Assembly: GCF_003952485.1 (NCBI RefSeq)
Contig: NZ_CP034447.1
Span: 3,238,501 to 3,302,500, forward strand
DNA from: Mesorhizobium sp. M1E.F.Ca.ET.045.02.1.1
GTDB lineage: Bacteria > Pseudomonadota > Alphaproteobacteria > Rhizobiales > Rhizobiaceae
DNA length: 64,000 nt
Direction: 5' to 3'
The notes beneath the pieces are model-generated. The model saw only the letters and a list, made by a program, of their open reading frames with translations. It did no database searches and was not told the origin of the DNA. Below are positions 53,724-62,867 of the stretch, one piece after another (positions within the stretch are counted from its first letter, which is position 1; the number at the start of each line of letters is the position of its first letter). The position numbers were made by a program, and so were the translations under genes.

Positions 53724-56135
53724 ATGGCCAAGGGGAATCAGAAACGGGCGGGCGGCAGGCCGCGGGCGCAGGGCCTGCTGGAGCGCTACCGTCCGATCGA
53801 CGGTGTCGTCGACGAGATGGTCGACGCATCAGGCAATCCGCGCCCGGCCTGGCGTTCCTTCATCGAAGCGCTCGATGAACTGGGGGCTGAGACGCTCGGA
53901 CAGCGATTTGCCCGCGCCGACCAGTATCTGCGCGACGCGGGCGTCTACTACCGCGTCTACGACAAGGCCGGCGCCAACGAACGCGAATGGCCGCTGGCGC
54001 ATGTCCCTCTGCTAATCGACGAGAAGGAATGGGCCGAAATCAGCGCCGGGCTCGTCCAGCGCGCCGACCTGTTCGAGGCGATCCTGACCGACGTCTACGG
54101 TCCGAACCGGCTGGTCGAGAAGGGCATCCTGCCGGCCGGGTTGATCGCGGCCAGCCCCGAATATCTGCGCCCGGTCGTCGGCGTCCGGCCGGCCAGCGGC
54201 CATTTCCTGCATATGGTCGCTTTCGAGCTTGGCCGCGGACCGGACGGCCGCTGGTGGGTGCTGGGCGACCGCACCCAGGCGCCGTCGGGCGCCGGCTTCG
54301 CGCTGGAGAACCGCGTCGCCACCACGCGTGCGCTGTCCGACATCTATGGCGAAATGCATGTGCACCGTCTTGCCGGCTTCTTCCGCCGCTTCCGCGACGC
54401 TCTGAACGGCATGGCAAGGGAGTCCGGCGGACGCGTCGCCATCCTGACGCCAGGACCGCTCAACGAGACCTATTACGAGCACGCCTATATCGCGCGCTAT
54501 CTCGGCATCATGCTGCTCGAGGGCGAGGACCTGACCGTCTCCGGCGGCCGCCTGATGGTTCGCACCGTTTCGGGCCTGATGCCGATCGGCGTTTTGTGGC
54601 GGCGGCTCGATGCGGCCTTCGCCGATCCGCTCGAGCTCAACCCGGACTCGCAGATCGGCACGCCGGGCCTGGTCGAGGCGATCCGCCGCGGCACGGTCTC
54701 GGCCGTCAACGCGCTGGGTTCGGGCCTGATGGAAACGCGGGCGTTGCTTTCCTTCCTGCCCAGGATCGCCCAGGAACTGCGTGGCGAGGATCTCTCCCTG
54801 CCGAGCATCGCCACGTGGTGGTGCGGGCAGCAGACCGAACGCGACCATGTGCTTGCCAACATCGACCGCATGGTGATTGGCCCGGCGCTGTCGACGCGGC
54901 TCGCCTTTGAAGACGATGGCGCGACGCGGCTGGGCTTGGCGCTTTCGTCAGGGGAGCGGGCGGAACTGATCGCGCGGATCGAGACGGACGGTGCCGGCTT
55001 TGTCGGCCAGGAAGCCGTTACGCTTTCGACGACGCCGGTCTTTGCCGGCAGCCGGCTGGAGCCGCGGCCCGCCAGCCTGCGGGTCTATCTGGCGCGCACC
55101 CAAGAAGGCTGGACCGTCATGCCTGGAGGCTTTGCGCGCGTCGGCTTCTCGCTCGACCCGACGGCAATCGCCATGCAGCGCGGTGGCCAGGCCGCCGATG
55201 TCTGGGTGGTCAGCGACAGGCCGGTCGAACGCGAGACGCTGCTGCCGCAGGAGACCGACGGTTTCACCCGGACCATGCCCGGCAGCCTACCAAGCCGCGC
55301 GGCGGAGAACCTGACCTGGCTCGGCCGCTATATCGAGCGCTCGGAAGACACGGTGCGCGTGCTGCGCGCCTATCATGTCAGGCTGGCGGAGACGTCCGAT
55401 CCCGATATGCCGCTGCTCGCCGATATCAGGGACTATCTCGAGCCGTTCGGCATCGAGGTCGAATCGGCGATCCCGCTTGGCCTGATCGGCACGTTGGACA
55501 GCGCCGTCTACAGCGCCGGACAGATCCGCGACCGCTTCTCGCCGGACGGCTGGCTGGCGCTGAAGGATCTGTCGAAGACGATCCATAGATTCGCCGGAAC
55601 GGTGGCGCCTGGCGACGACGCGACGCGCGCGATGACCGTCATGCTGCGCAAGCTTGCGGGCTTCTCGGGCCTGCTGCACGAGAACATGTACCGGTTCACC
55701 GGCTGGCGATTCCTGGAGATCGGCCGCCGGCTGGAGCGCGGCATCCAGATCGCCCGGACGCTCGCCCGACTGACTGGAAACGGCGCGCCGGACGGCGCGC
55801 TCGACATGATGCTGGAGATCGGCGACAGCGTGATGACCCACCGCCGGCAATATCCGGTGCAGGCCGGCCGGCGCACGGTGATCGACCTCCTGGCGCTCGA
55901 TCCGCTCAATCCGCGCTCCATCCTGTTCCAGCTCGAGCGGCTGAAGGCCGAGATCGGCATGCTGCCTTCGGTCGGCGGCGAGGGGCATATGTCGCCCGCG
56001 GCGAAGGAAATCCTACAGCTCAACACGGCGACCGCTGTGATGGAACCGTCGGACATGACCGCCAGGGTGCTAGACGAGCTCGCCAACCAGATCGGTGATC
56101 TCTACAACAGCCTCGCCAAGGCCTATTTCGGTTAG
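53724..56135 (+). CDS. Circularly permuted ATP-grasp and alpha-E domain fusion
   Basis: The 803-residue protein joins two families that are often separate genes. About 80-470 is the circularly permuted type 2 ATP-grasp (LLIDEKEWAEISAGLVQRAD, GPLNETYYEHAYIARYLGIM, IATWWCGQQTERDHVLANID). About 522-800 is an alpha-E domain (SRAAENLTWLGRYIERSEDT, ENMYRFTGWRFLEIGRRLER). ATP-grasp ligases join a carboxylate to an amine at the cost of ATP; alpha-E is a helical partner of unknown mechanism. The stop and the next ATG are directly adjacent. Confidence 0.93.
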   Translation: MAKGNQKRAGGRPRAQGLLERYRPIDGVVDEMVDASGNPRPAWRSFIEALDELGAETLGQRFARADQYLRDAGVYYRVYDKAGANEREWPLAHVPLLIDEKEWAEISAGLVQRADLFEAILTDVYGPNRLVEKGILPAGLIAASPEYLRPVVGVRPASGHFLHMVAFELGRGPDGRWWVLGDRTQAPSGAGFALENRVATTRALSDIYGEMHVHRLAGFFRRFRDALNGMARESGGRVAILTPGPLNETYYEHAYIARYLGIMLLEGEDLTVSGGRLMVRTVSGLMPIGVLWRRLDAAFADPLELNPDSQIGTPGLVEAIRRGTVSAVNALGSGLMETRALLSFLPRIAQELRGEDLSLPSIATWWCGQQTERDHVLANIDRMVIGPALSTRLAFEDDGATRLGLALSSGERAELIARIETDGAGFVGQEAVTLSTTPVFAGSRLEPRPASLRVYLARTQEGWTVMPGGFARVGFSLDPTAIAMQRGGQAADVWVVSDRPVERETLLPQETDGFTRTMPGSLPSRAAENLTWLGRYIERSEDTVRVLRAYHVRLAETSDPDMPLLADIRDYLEPFGIEVESAIPLGLIGTLDSAVYSAGQIRDRFSPDGWLALKDLSKTIHRFAGTVAPGDDATRAMTVMLRKLAGFSGLLHENMYRFTGWRFLEIGRRLERGIQIARTLARLTGNGAPDGALDMMLEIGDSVMTHRRQYPVQAGRRTVIDLLALDPLNPRSILFQLERLKAEIGMLPSVGGEGHMSPAAKEILQLNTATAVMEPSDMTARVLDELANQIGDLYNSLAKAYFG

Positions 56136-57011
56136 ATGCTTTACGACATCAGGCTTCATCTGCATTACGAATACGCCTCCGCCGCCGGCGGCGGCCGGCA
56201 CCAGGTGCGCGTCTTGCCGCAGACGATCGCCGGCGTGCAGCGGGTGATCGCCGCGTCATTGTCTTTTCAGCCGATGCCGTCCGAACGGGCGGATTTTTCC
56301 GATTTCTTCGGCAACAACGTCACCTCGATCGCCTTTCGCGAGGCGCATGAGGAACTCGACATCAGGATGAGCGCGCGGGTGTCGGTCTCGCGGCCGGAAC
56401 CAGGGCTGGACGTTTCGCCCGACATCCACGGTTTGAGGGCGGAACTGGATGCCGTGCGCTCGCTGTCCCCTGCCGCGCCGCATCATTTCCTCGCCGCCAG
56501 CGACTATGCCGGCCTCGATGCGGCGATCACCGCCTATGCGCGGGAGAGTCTCTCTGGCTCCACGGTCGGCACCGCGGTCGATCTCTGCAACCGCATCCAT
56601 CGCGATTTCACCTATGACGGCAAGGCGACCACCGTGCAGACCCGGGGCAGCGACGCTTTCGCGCTCAAACGCGGGGTGTGCCAGGACTTTTCGCACATCA
56701 TGATTGCCGGCCTGCGCGGCCTGGGCATTCCCGCCGGCTATGTCAGCGGCTTCCTGCGCACCATTCCGCCGAAAGGAAAACCGAGGCTCGAGGGCGCCGA
56801 CGCCATGCATGCCTGGGTAAAGGTCTGGTGCGGCCGCGATGCCGGCTGGCAGGAATTCGATCCAACCAACGGCATGCGGGCGAGCAACGACCATATCACG
56901 GTCGGGCACGGCCGCGACTATTCCGACGTGGCGCCGATCGTCGGCGTCTTGAAGACCACCGGCGGCCAGGTCGGCGAGCAGGCGGTCGACGTCATTCCGG
57001 TCGCCGCCTGA
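56136..57011 (+). CDS. Second transglutaminase-like protease of the amidoligase operon
   Basis: The 291-residue protein has an N-terminal beta domain (1-90) and a transglutaminase core with triad Cys182 (GVCQDFSH), His225 (AMHAWVKVW) and Asp242 (EFDPTNG). It has no signal peptide. It starts at the base after the preceding stop, so it is tightly co-translated. It could act as a peptidase or transpeptidase on the product of the two ligase modules. Confidence 0.93.
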   Translation: MLYDIRLHLHYEYASAAGGGRHQVRVLPQTIAGVQRVIAASLSFQPMPSERADFSDFFGNNVTSIAFREAHEELDIRMSARVSVSRPEPGLDVSPDIHGLRAELDAVRSLSPAAPHHFLAASDYAGLDAAITAYARESLSGSTVGTAVDLCNRIHRDFTYDGKATTVQTRGSDAFALKRGVCQDFSHIMIAGLRGLGIPAGYVSGFLRTIPPKGKPRLEGADAMHAWVKVWCGRDAGWQEFDPTNGMRASNDHITVGHGRDYSDVAPIVGVLKTTGGQVGEQAVDVIPVAA

Positions 57012-57196
57012 AGCCGCGCGAGCGGCATCGATCGCGCGGGCTGCTTCTCAACTCGCGACGCGACGCCGGGTCTCGATCTATCATAGCCAGTTGCAAAGCG
57101 CCTGATGGCTGGCGGGCCGGGGTTGGCGTCGCTCCGCAATGTGGAACCAGCCGCCTGTCGCGCGGCTTATCTACGGACCAGTTCCGTGGAGCCATT

Positions 57197-58288
57197 ATGC
57201 TGCAACGAGCACAATCGTCCTCGGACCGCCTGGCGGGTGGTACGAAGATGCAGGGGAACGGCGCGCAAAGTTCGGCCGAAAGCGCGTCGCTCAGCTATGT
57301 CAGCGATGCCGATCCGGGCATCCGGCGCCGGAGAAAAGGCAAGGGATTTGATTACGCTGACCCGAACGGAGGCGCGGTCAGCGCGGCGACGCTTGACCGC
57401 ATCAAAGCGATCGTTATTCCGCCCGGGTGGACGGATGTTTGGATTTCGCCTGACCCGGACGGGCATATCCAGGCGACCGGCCGGGATCAGCGCGGGCGCA
57501 AGCAGTACCGCTATCACGCGCAATGGACCGAGGAGCGGGACGGCGTCAAATATTCCAGCCTTGTCGCTTTTGCCGAGGCGTTGCCTGAACTGCGGAGCCG
57601 CATCGATGCCGACCTGCGCCGGCACGGCCTGCCGCAGCAGCGTGTGGTCGCAGCGATCGTCTGGCTGCTCGACAACACCATGATCCGCGTCGGCAATGCC
57701 GCCTACGCCCGGGACAACAAGAGCTTCGGGCTGACCACGCTGCGCGACCGACACGTCGATATCGAGGGTTCGAGGCTGCGCTTCGCCTTCAAGGGCAAGT
57801 CCGGCAAGGAATGGAAGCTGAGGCTCGTCGACCGCCGCATCGCCAAAATCGTGCGCGGAGCGCAGGACCTGCCGGGCCAGAACCTGTTCCAGTATCTCGA
57901 CGAGGAAGGAAACCGCCGGCCGGTGCGCTCCGAGGATATCAACCGCTACATCCGTGAGGCGTCCGGCGTGGAATTCAGCTCAAAACATTTCCGCACCTGG
58001 GGCGGCACAATTCATGCGGCGTCGCTGTTTGCGCAGACGGAACTGCCCGAAAGTGCCCCCCAGCAAAAGCGGATGATAAACAGCATCGTCGACAAGGTCG
58101 CCGAACGATTGGGCAACACGCGAGCCGTCTGCCGCAAATGCTACATCCATCCGCTGGTCTTCGAGGCGTGGTCGCAAGGCAAGCTGCTCGACGAAATGGC
58201 GGAAGCCAACAGACGGAAGCGTCTCATGCCCGGCCTCGACGAAGAGGAGACGCTGGTGCTCAGATGGCTGCAAGCGCGCGGAGCCTGA
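57197..58288 (+). CDS. Poxvirus-type DNA topoisomerase IB
   Basis: The 363-residue protein has the small N-terminal domain (AIVIPPGWTDVWISPDPDGH) and the catalytic domain with FKGKSGKEW, KHFRTWGGT and the nucleophilic Tyr in VCRKCYIHP. It relaxes supercoils without ATP. TGGAG precedes ATG 57197; the frame is open farther upstream only as a shadow of the transglutaminase gene. A terminator follows, so it forms its own unit or the end of the preceding operon (185-bp gap). Confidence 0.93.
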   Translation: MLQRAQSSSDRLAGGTKMQGNGAQSSAESASLSYVSDADPGIRRRRKGKGFDYADPNGGAVSAATLDRIKAIVIPPGWTDVWISPDPDGHIQATGRDQRGRKQYRYHAQWTEERDGVKYSSLVAFAEALPELRSRIDADLRRHGLPQQRVVAAIVWLLDNTMIRVGNAAYARDNKSFGLTTLRDRHVDIEGSRLRFAFKGKSGKEWKLRLVDRRIAKIVRGAQDLPGQNLFQYLDEEGNRRPVRSEDINRYIREASGVEFSSKHFRTWGGTIHAASLFAQTELPESAPQQKRMINSIVDKVAERLGNTRAVCRKCYIHPLVFEAWSQGKLLDEMAEANRRKRLMPGLDEEETLVLRWLQARGA

Positions 58289-58297
58289 CATATCGCG

Positions 58298-58339
58298 AGG
58301 GCACGGGATAAGCCCGTGATCGCCCTATGAATTTTTTTT
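58298..58339 (+). terminator. Rho-independent terminator after the topoisomerase gene
   Basis: CACGGG (58302-58307) pairs with CCCGTG (58313-58318) around ATAAG, with outer GGG/CCC pairing across a small bulge. A run of eight T follows at 58332-58339. Confidence 0.85.
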
Positions 58340-58349
58340 GTCGACCTTG

Positions 58350-58376
58350 TGTCGGGAAGGGTCCTACTGTCGCGTC
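58350..58376 (+). promoter_or_regulatory. Candidate ECF42-type promoter
   Basis: TGTCGG (58350-58355), a 17-bp spacer and CGTC (58373-58376) lie 25 bp upstream of the DGPF gene. This fits the ECF42 consensus as I recall it (TGTCGA-like -35, CGA/TC -10), so the operon may be autoregulated. A second TGTCGA at 58339 has no matching -10. Confidence 0.5.
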
Positions 58377-58400
58377 CTTTGATACGGAAAGGACGAGACC

Positions 58401-58775
58401 ATGCTCTACGCCATCCTCTGCTACGCCTCCGAAGACGTCGTCTGCTCCTGGAGCAAGGAACAGGACGACGAGGTGATGGCAAAGCTCCTCAACGTACAGG
58501 ACAAATACGCCAAGGCAGGTCGGCTTGGACCCGTGGCCCGTCTCTTGCCGACCACCGCCGCGACGACGCTGAGGAAGGTCAAGGGGGAATCGGTCGTGCT
58601 CGACGGGCCCTTCGCCGAGACCAAGGAGCAGTTCCTCGGCTTCTACACGCTCGAATGCCGCGACCTTGACGAGGCGGTCGATTTCGCCCGCGAGCTCTCC
58701 GAGGTCAATCCGAGCGGCGGCTCCTACGAGATCAGGCCGATCTCCATCTTCAATCCGACCAAGGTTGCCGTATGA
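58401..58775 (+). CDS. YCII/DGPF-domain protein
   Basis: The 124-residue protein begins MLYAILCYASEDVVCSWSKE and has the family motif LDGPFAETKEQFLGFY. It is a small alpha/beta-barrel fold, cytoplasmic, with unknown substrate. GAAAGGACGAG precedes the ATG. Its stop overlaps the sigma-factor start (ATGA); such DGPF proteins are the conserved partners of ECF42 sigma factors. Confidence 0.92.
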   Translation: MLYAILCYASEDVVCSWSKEQDDEVMAKLLNVQDKYAKAGRLGPVARLLPTTAATTLRKVKGESVVLDGPFAETKEQFLGFYTLECRDLDEAVDFARELSEVNPSGGSYEIRPISIFNPTKVAV

Positions 58776-60043
58776 CCGATCTTGCCTGGATCAGCAACGC
58801 GATCAGCACCGCCCGTCCGCAGGCGATGGGCGCGCTGCTGCGCTATTTCCGCGATCTCGACGCCGCGGAAGAAGCTTTCCAGGACGCATGCTTGAGGGCA
58901 TTGAAGAACTGGCCGAAAAACGGGCCGCCGCGCGATCCGGCGGCCTGGCTGATCTTCGTCGGCCGCAACAGCGGCATCGACGCGGTGCGCAAGCGCTCCA
59001 AGCAGGCGCCGCTGCCGGAAGAGGACCAGATCTCCGATCTCGATGACGCCGAAGGCGATATGGCCGAGCGGCTGGACGGCGCGCATTATCGCGACGACAT
59101 CCTGCGGCTCTTGTTCATCTGTTGTCATCCGGACCTGCCGGCGACACAGCAGATCGCAGTGGCGCTGCGCATCGTCTCCGGCATCACCGTCAAACAGATC
59201 GCGCGCGCCTTTCTTGTCGGCGAAAGCGCCATGGAGCAGCGCATCACCCGTGCCAAGGCGCGCATCGCGGACGCCGGCGTGCCGTTCGAGACGCCAGGCG
59301 CGGTCGAGCGGTCGGAGCGTCTCGCGGCGGTCGCCGCCATGATCTACCTCATCTTCAACGAAGGTTACTCGACCAACAGCGGCGAGGCGCCGGCTCGCGC
59401 GCCACTGTGCGAGGAAGCGATCCGGCTTGCCCGGCTGCTGCTCAGGCTCTTTCAGACCGAGCCCGAGATCATGGGTCTGACGGCGCTGCTGCTTCTCCAG
59501 CATGCGCGCGCGCCGGCGCGCTTCGACGAGAATGGCGAGATCGTGCTGCTCGAGGATCAGGACAGGTCGCTGTGGAGCCGCAAGATGATCGACGAAGGCC
59601 TGGCCTTGGTGGACAAGGCGCTGCGCCATCGCAAGCCCGGCCCCTACCAGGTGCAGGCGGCGATCGCGGCGTTGCATGCGCGCGCGGCGACGCCCGAGGA
59701 TACCGACTGGACCGAGATCGACCTGCTCTACGGCCTGCTCGAGCAGATGCAGCCCTCGCCGGTGGTGACGCTCAACCGCGCCGTCGCGGTGAGCAAGGTG
59801 AGCGGACCTGAAGCCGCGCTCGCCATGATCGAGCCGCTGGAAGACAGGCTGTCCGGCTATTTCCACTTCTTCGGCCTGAGGGGCGGACTGTTGATGCAGC
59901 TTGGCCGCAATGAGGAGGCGCGCGTGGCCTTCGACCGTGCGATCGCTTTAGCCAACACCGCCGCCGAGGCCGCTCACATCCGCATGCACATTGACAGGCT
60001 GATCAAGGAAAGCGCCGAAAAGCCGGTCCACAAAGCCCGCTGA
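58772..60043 (+). CDS. ECF42-type RNA polymerase sigma factor with C-terminal TPR-like extension
   Basis: The 423-residue protein has sigma region 2 (LLRYFRDLDAAEEAFQDACL, WLIFVGRNSGIDAVRKRS) and region 4 (ISGITVKQIARAFLVGESAM in effect; the HTH is near 125-165). A long helical extension (about 185-423) follows with MIYLIFNEGYSTNSGE and repeats such as VTLNRAVAVSKVSGPEAALA. The extension marks ECF42 and replaces an anti-sigma factor as control element in characterised cases. No anti-sigma gene is nearby. Stimulus unknown. Confidence 0.92.
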   Translation: MTDLAWISNAISTARPQAMGALLRYFRDLDAAEEAFQDACLRALKNWPKNGPPRDPAAWLIFVGRNSGIDAVRKRSKQAPLPEEDQISDLDDAEGDMAERLDGAHYRDDILRLLFICCHPDLPATQQIAVALRIVSGITVKQIARAFLVGESAMEQRITRAKARIADAGVPFETPGAVERSERLAAVAAMIYLIFNEGYSTNSGEAPARAPLCEEAIRLARLLLRLFQTEPEIMGLTALLLLQHARAPARFDENGEIVLLEDQDRSLWSRKMIDEGLALVDKALRHRKPGPYQVQAAIAALHARAATPEDTDWTEIDLLYGLLEQMQPSPVVTLNRAVAVSKVSGPEAALAMIEPLEDRLSGYFHFFGLRGGLLMQLGRNEEARVAFDRAIALANTAAEAAHIRMHIDRLIKESAEKPVHKAR

Positions 60044-60225
60044 TCCCCCCTCCGGCGCCTGGCCCAATTTTGCGAGCCGGGCTTGGACCATGCCGGGGTG
60101 GCGGTTTTTCCCTGAAACGAGTAATGCCACGCCATCAAAGCGCCTGGACGTGCCGGAGGGCGCGCCAAGCATGGCGCAAGGCTTCGACGCTCGCCATATC
60201 CGGGCGGGATCTGAAAGGGACAAAA

Positions 60226-61740
60226 ATGACGATAGCGAAGGAAACGGCCTCACTTCTGGAGAAACTTGGCGTCGCCAAGGACGCGCTTTCCGGCGGCGAC
60301 CTCGTCGTGCGCAGCCCGGTGACGGGCGAGCAGATCGCGGCGCTGAAGACGATTTCTGCCGCCGATGCAAGCAAGGCCATCGACGCCGCGCACAAGGCCT
60401 TCCAGGCCTGGCGGCTGGTGCCTGGGCCGAAGCGGGGCGAATTGGTGCGCCTGCTTGGCGAGGAATTGCGCGCGCACAAGGCGGAACTCGGCCGGCTGGT
60501 GTCGATCGAGGTCGGCAAGATCCCGTCCGAGGGGCTCGGCGAGGTGCAGGAGATGATCGACATCTGCGATTTCGCCGTCGGCCTTTCGCGCCAGCTCTAC
60601 GGCCTGACCATCGCCACCGAGCGGCCCGGTCACCGCATGATGGAAACCTGGCATCCGCTCGGTGTCGTCGGCGTCATTTCGGCCTTCAACTTCCCGGTCG
60701 CGGTATGGTCGTGGAACGCGGCGCTCGCGCTCGTCTGCGGCGACGCGGTGGTGTGGAAGCCGTCGGAAAAGACGCCGTTGACGGCGCTTGCCTGCGACGC
60801 GGTCTTCAAGCGTGCCGTGAAGCGCTTCGGCGCCGATGCCCCGGAAGGCCTGCTCCAGGTGCTGATCGGCGACCGCGCCGTCGGCGAGGTGCTGGTCGAT
60901 CATCCCAAGGTGCCGCTCGTGTCTGCCACCGGCTCGACCCGTATGGGCCGCGAGGTCGGTCCGCGGCTGGCGAAGCGCTTCGCCCGCGCCGTGCTGGAGC
61001 TTGGCGGCAACAATGCCGGCATCGTCTGCCCGACCGCCGATCTCGACATGGCGCTGCGCGCCATTGCCTTCGGCGCCATGGGCACCGCCGGCCAGCGCTG
61101 CACGACTCTGCGGCGCCTGTTCGTGCATGAGAGCGTCTACGACGCGCTGCTGCCGCGCCTGAAGAAGGCCTATCAGAGCGTCTCGGTCGGCAATCCGCTG
61201 GAGACGTCGGCGCTGGTCGGACCGTTGATCGACAAGGCCGCCTTCGACAACATGCAGAAGGCGCTGAAGGAAGCCGAAGCACATGGCGGCAAGGTGACCG
61301 GCGGCACGCGGTTCGAGAACGGCCACCCCGACGCCTACTATGTGCATCCGGCGCTGGTCGAGATGCCGAAGCAGGTGTCACCTGTGACGGAAGAAACCTT
61401 CGCGCCGATCCTCTACGTGATGAAATATTCCGATTTCGACGAGGCGCTCGACCTGCACAATGCTGTGGGCGCCGGCCTGTCGTCCTCGATCTTCACCCGC
61501 GACCTGCAGGAATCGGAACGCTTCCTCGGCGTCGACGGATCGGATTGCGGCATTGCCAACGTCAATATAGGCACCTCCGGCGCCGAGATCGGCGGCGCAT
61601 TCGGCGGCGAGAAGGAAACCGGCGGCGGCCGTGAGAGCGGCTCGGACGCCTGGAAGGCCTATATGCGCCGGGCCACCAACACGGTGAACTTCTCGAAGGC
61701 GCTGCCCTTGGCGCAGGGCGTGTCGTTCGACATCGACTGA
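60226..61740 (+). CDS. ALDH7-type L-2-aminoadipate-6-semialdehyde dehydrogenase
   Basis: The 504-residue aldehyde dehydrogenase has the fold motif AFNFPVAVWSWNAALALVCG, the catalytic Glu in LELGGNNAG, the Cys in AGQRCTTLRRL, and the C-terminal ETGGGRESGSDAWKAYMRRA typical of ALDH7 (antiquitin). It oxidises aminoadipate semialdehyde to 2-aminoadipate in lysine breakdown, using NAD. AAGGGA precedes ATG 60226; the frame is open to 60070 without family homology. A hairpin separates it from the convergent ABC gene. Confidence 0.9.
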   Translation: MTIAKETASLLEKLGVAKDALSGGDLVVRSPVTGEQIAALKTISAADASKAIDAAHKAFQAWRLVPGPKRGELVRLLGEELRAHKAELGRLVSIEVGKIPSEGLGEVQEMIDICDFAVGLSRQLYGLTIATERPGHRMMETWHPLGVVGVISAFNFPVAVWSWNAALALVCGDAVVWKPSEKTPLTALACDAVFKRAVKRFGADAPEGLLQVLIGDRAVGEVLVDHPKVPLVSATGSTRMGREVGPRLAKRFARAVLELGGNNAGIVCPTADLDMALRAIAFGAMGTAGQRCTTLRRLFVHESVYDALLPRLKKAYQSVSVGNPLETSALVGPLIDKAAFDNMQKALKEAEAHGGKVTGGTRFENGHPDAYYVHPALVEMPKQVSPVTEETFAPILYVMKYSDFDEALDLHNAVGAGLSSSIFTRDLQESERFLGVDGSDCGIANVNIGTSGAEIGGAFGGEKETGGGRESGSDAWKAYMRRATNTVNFSKALPLAQGVSFDID

Positions 61741-61746
61741 GACATG

Positions 61747-61780
61747 CGAGCGGTTCAGCTTGGAGAAGCTGAACCGCTCG
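61747..61780. terminator. Bidirectional hairpin between convergent genes
   Basis: CGAGCGGTTCAGCTT (61747-61761) and its perfect complement (61766-61780) form a 15-bp stem with a GGAG loop. There is no T-run on either side. The stem begins six bases after the dehydrogenase stop and covers the last codons of the ABC ATPase gene. Confidence 0.6.
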
Positions 61781-62867
61781 ATACTGCTCCTCGGAAAGCC
61801 TTGCCTGTCGCTGGATCGAACAGGCGAAGCGCGTCTTCATCGAAGGCAAAGGCGCATGGCTGGCCCTTGGCAACGCGGCTCCGCGGCGGCAAGGTTGCCG
61901 TGAGCCTCTGCGCGCCGATCCGGGCTGTGGTGACCTGCTCGGGCCCGGTCAGCTCGACCACATCGATCTCGACGGGCAGCGACAATTCGGCGCCAGTGCC
62001 TGACCCGAGGCGGAGCGCTTCGGGCCTGATCCCGACAACGACTTTGGCGCCGTTCCGGGCCGCGCTCGCGTAACGGGGCGGCAACGCCAGTCGCGTGTCG
62101 GTGCCGGCTATGGCAAGCTTGCCATCCTCAACCACCGCTTCCAGCACGTTCATCGCAGGCGCGCCGACGAAGCCGGCGACATAGAGGGTCGCCGGCTGGT
62201 TGTAGATCTCCTCCGGCGTGCCGAGCTGTTCGATGCGGCCGTCGCGCATGACGGCGATGCGGCTCGCCAGCGTCATCGCCTCGATCTGGTCGTGCGTGAC
62301 ATAGACGACCGTGGTCCGCAGCATCTCGTGCAGGCGCTTGAGCTCGGTGCGCATCTCGAGACGCAGCTTGGCGTCGAGATTGGAGAGCGGCTCGTCGAAC
62401 AGGAATACCTGCGGCTTGCGCACCAGCGCCCGGCCGATGGCGACGCGCTGGCGCTGGCCGCCGGAAAGCTGGCCGGGCTTGCGGTCGAGCAGGCTTTCGA
62501 TCTGCAGGAGCTTGGCTGCCTCACGCACCGCCTTGTCGCGTTCGTCCGCGGGGACTTTTCGCATCTCCAGGCCGAAGCCGATGTTGCGGCTCACGGTCAG
62601 GTTTGGATAAAGCGCATAGGACTGGAAGACCATGGCGATGTCGCGGTTCTTGGGATGCACGCCGAGCACCGAGCGGCCGCCGATCAGCACGTCGCCACTG
62701 GTCGCCTCGGCGAGCCCGGCAATGATGTTGAGCAAGGTCGACTTGCCGCAGCCGGACGAGCCGAGCAACACCAGGAACTCGCCACTCTCAAGCGAGATGT
62801 CGATGCCTTTCAGGGTTTCGACGCTGCCGTAGCTCTTGCGGATATCGCGGATTTCAAGCGCGCTCAT
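61755..62867 (-). CDS. Sugar ABC transporter ATP-binding protein (MalK/UgpC type)
   Basis: The 370-residue ATPase has Walker A GSSGCGKST, Q-loop VFQSYALYPNLTV, signature LSGGQRQRVAIGRALV, Walker B FLFDEPLSNLDAKLR and a C-terminal OB/TOBE domain (about 240-365). The DAKLRLEMRTE stretch is typical of carbohydrate importers. GAGGAAG precedes ATG 62867, which lies 14 bp inside the kinase gene. Permease and binding-protein genes must be outside the window. Confidence 0.92.
   Translation of the reverse strand: MSALEIRDIRKSYGSVETLKGIDISLESGEFLVLLGSSGCGKSTLLNIIAGLAEATSGDVLIGGRSVLGVHPKNRDIAMVFQSYALYPNLTVSRNIGFGLEMRKVPADERDKAVREAAKLLQIESLLDRKPGQLSGGQRQRVAIGRALVRKPQVFLFDEPLSNLDAKLRLEMRTELKRLHEMLRTTVVYVTHDQIEAMTLASRIAVMRDGRIEQLGTPEEIYNQPATLYVAGFVGAPAMNVLEAVVEDGKLAIAGTDTRLALPPRYASAARNGAKVVVGIRPEALRLGSGTGAELSLPVEIDVVELTGPEQVTTARIGAQRLTATLPPRSRVAKGQPCAFAFDEDALRLFDPATGKAFRGAVSSGSASPS

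Noticed and set aside
58339..58344. TGTCGA as the ECF42 -35 box
   Set aside because: No CGTC or CGAC lies 16-17 bp downstream; the neighbouring TGTCGG at 58350 has the right spacing. The T-run overlapping this site belongs to the terminator.
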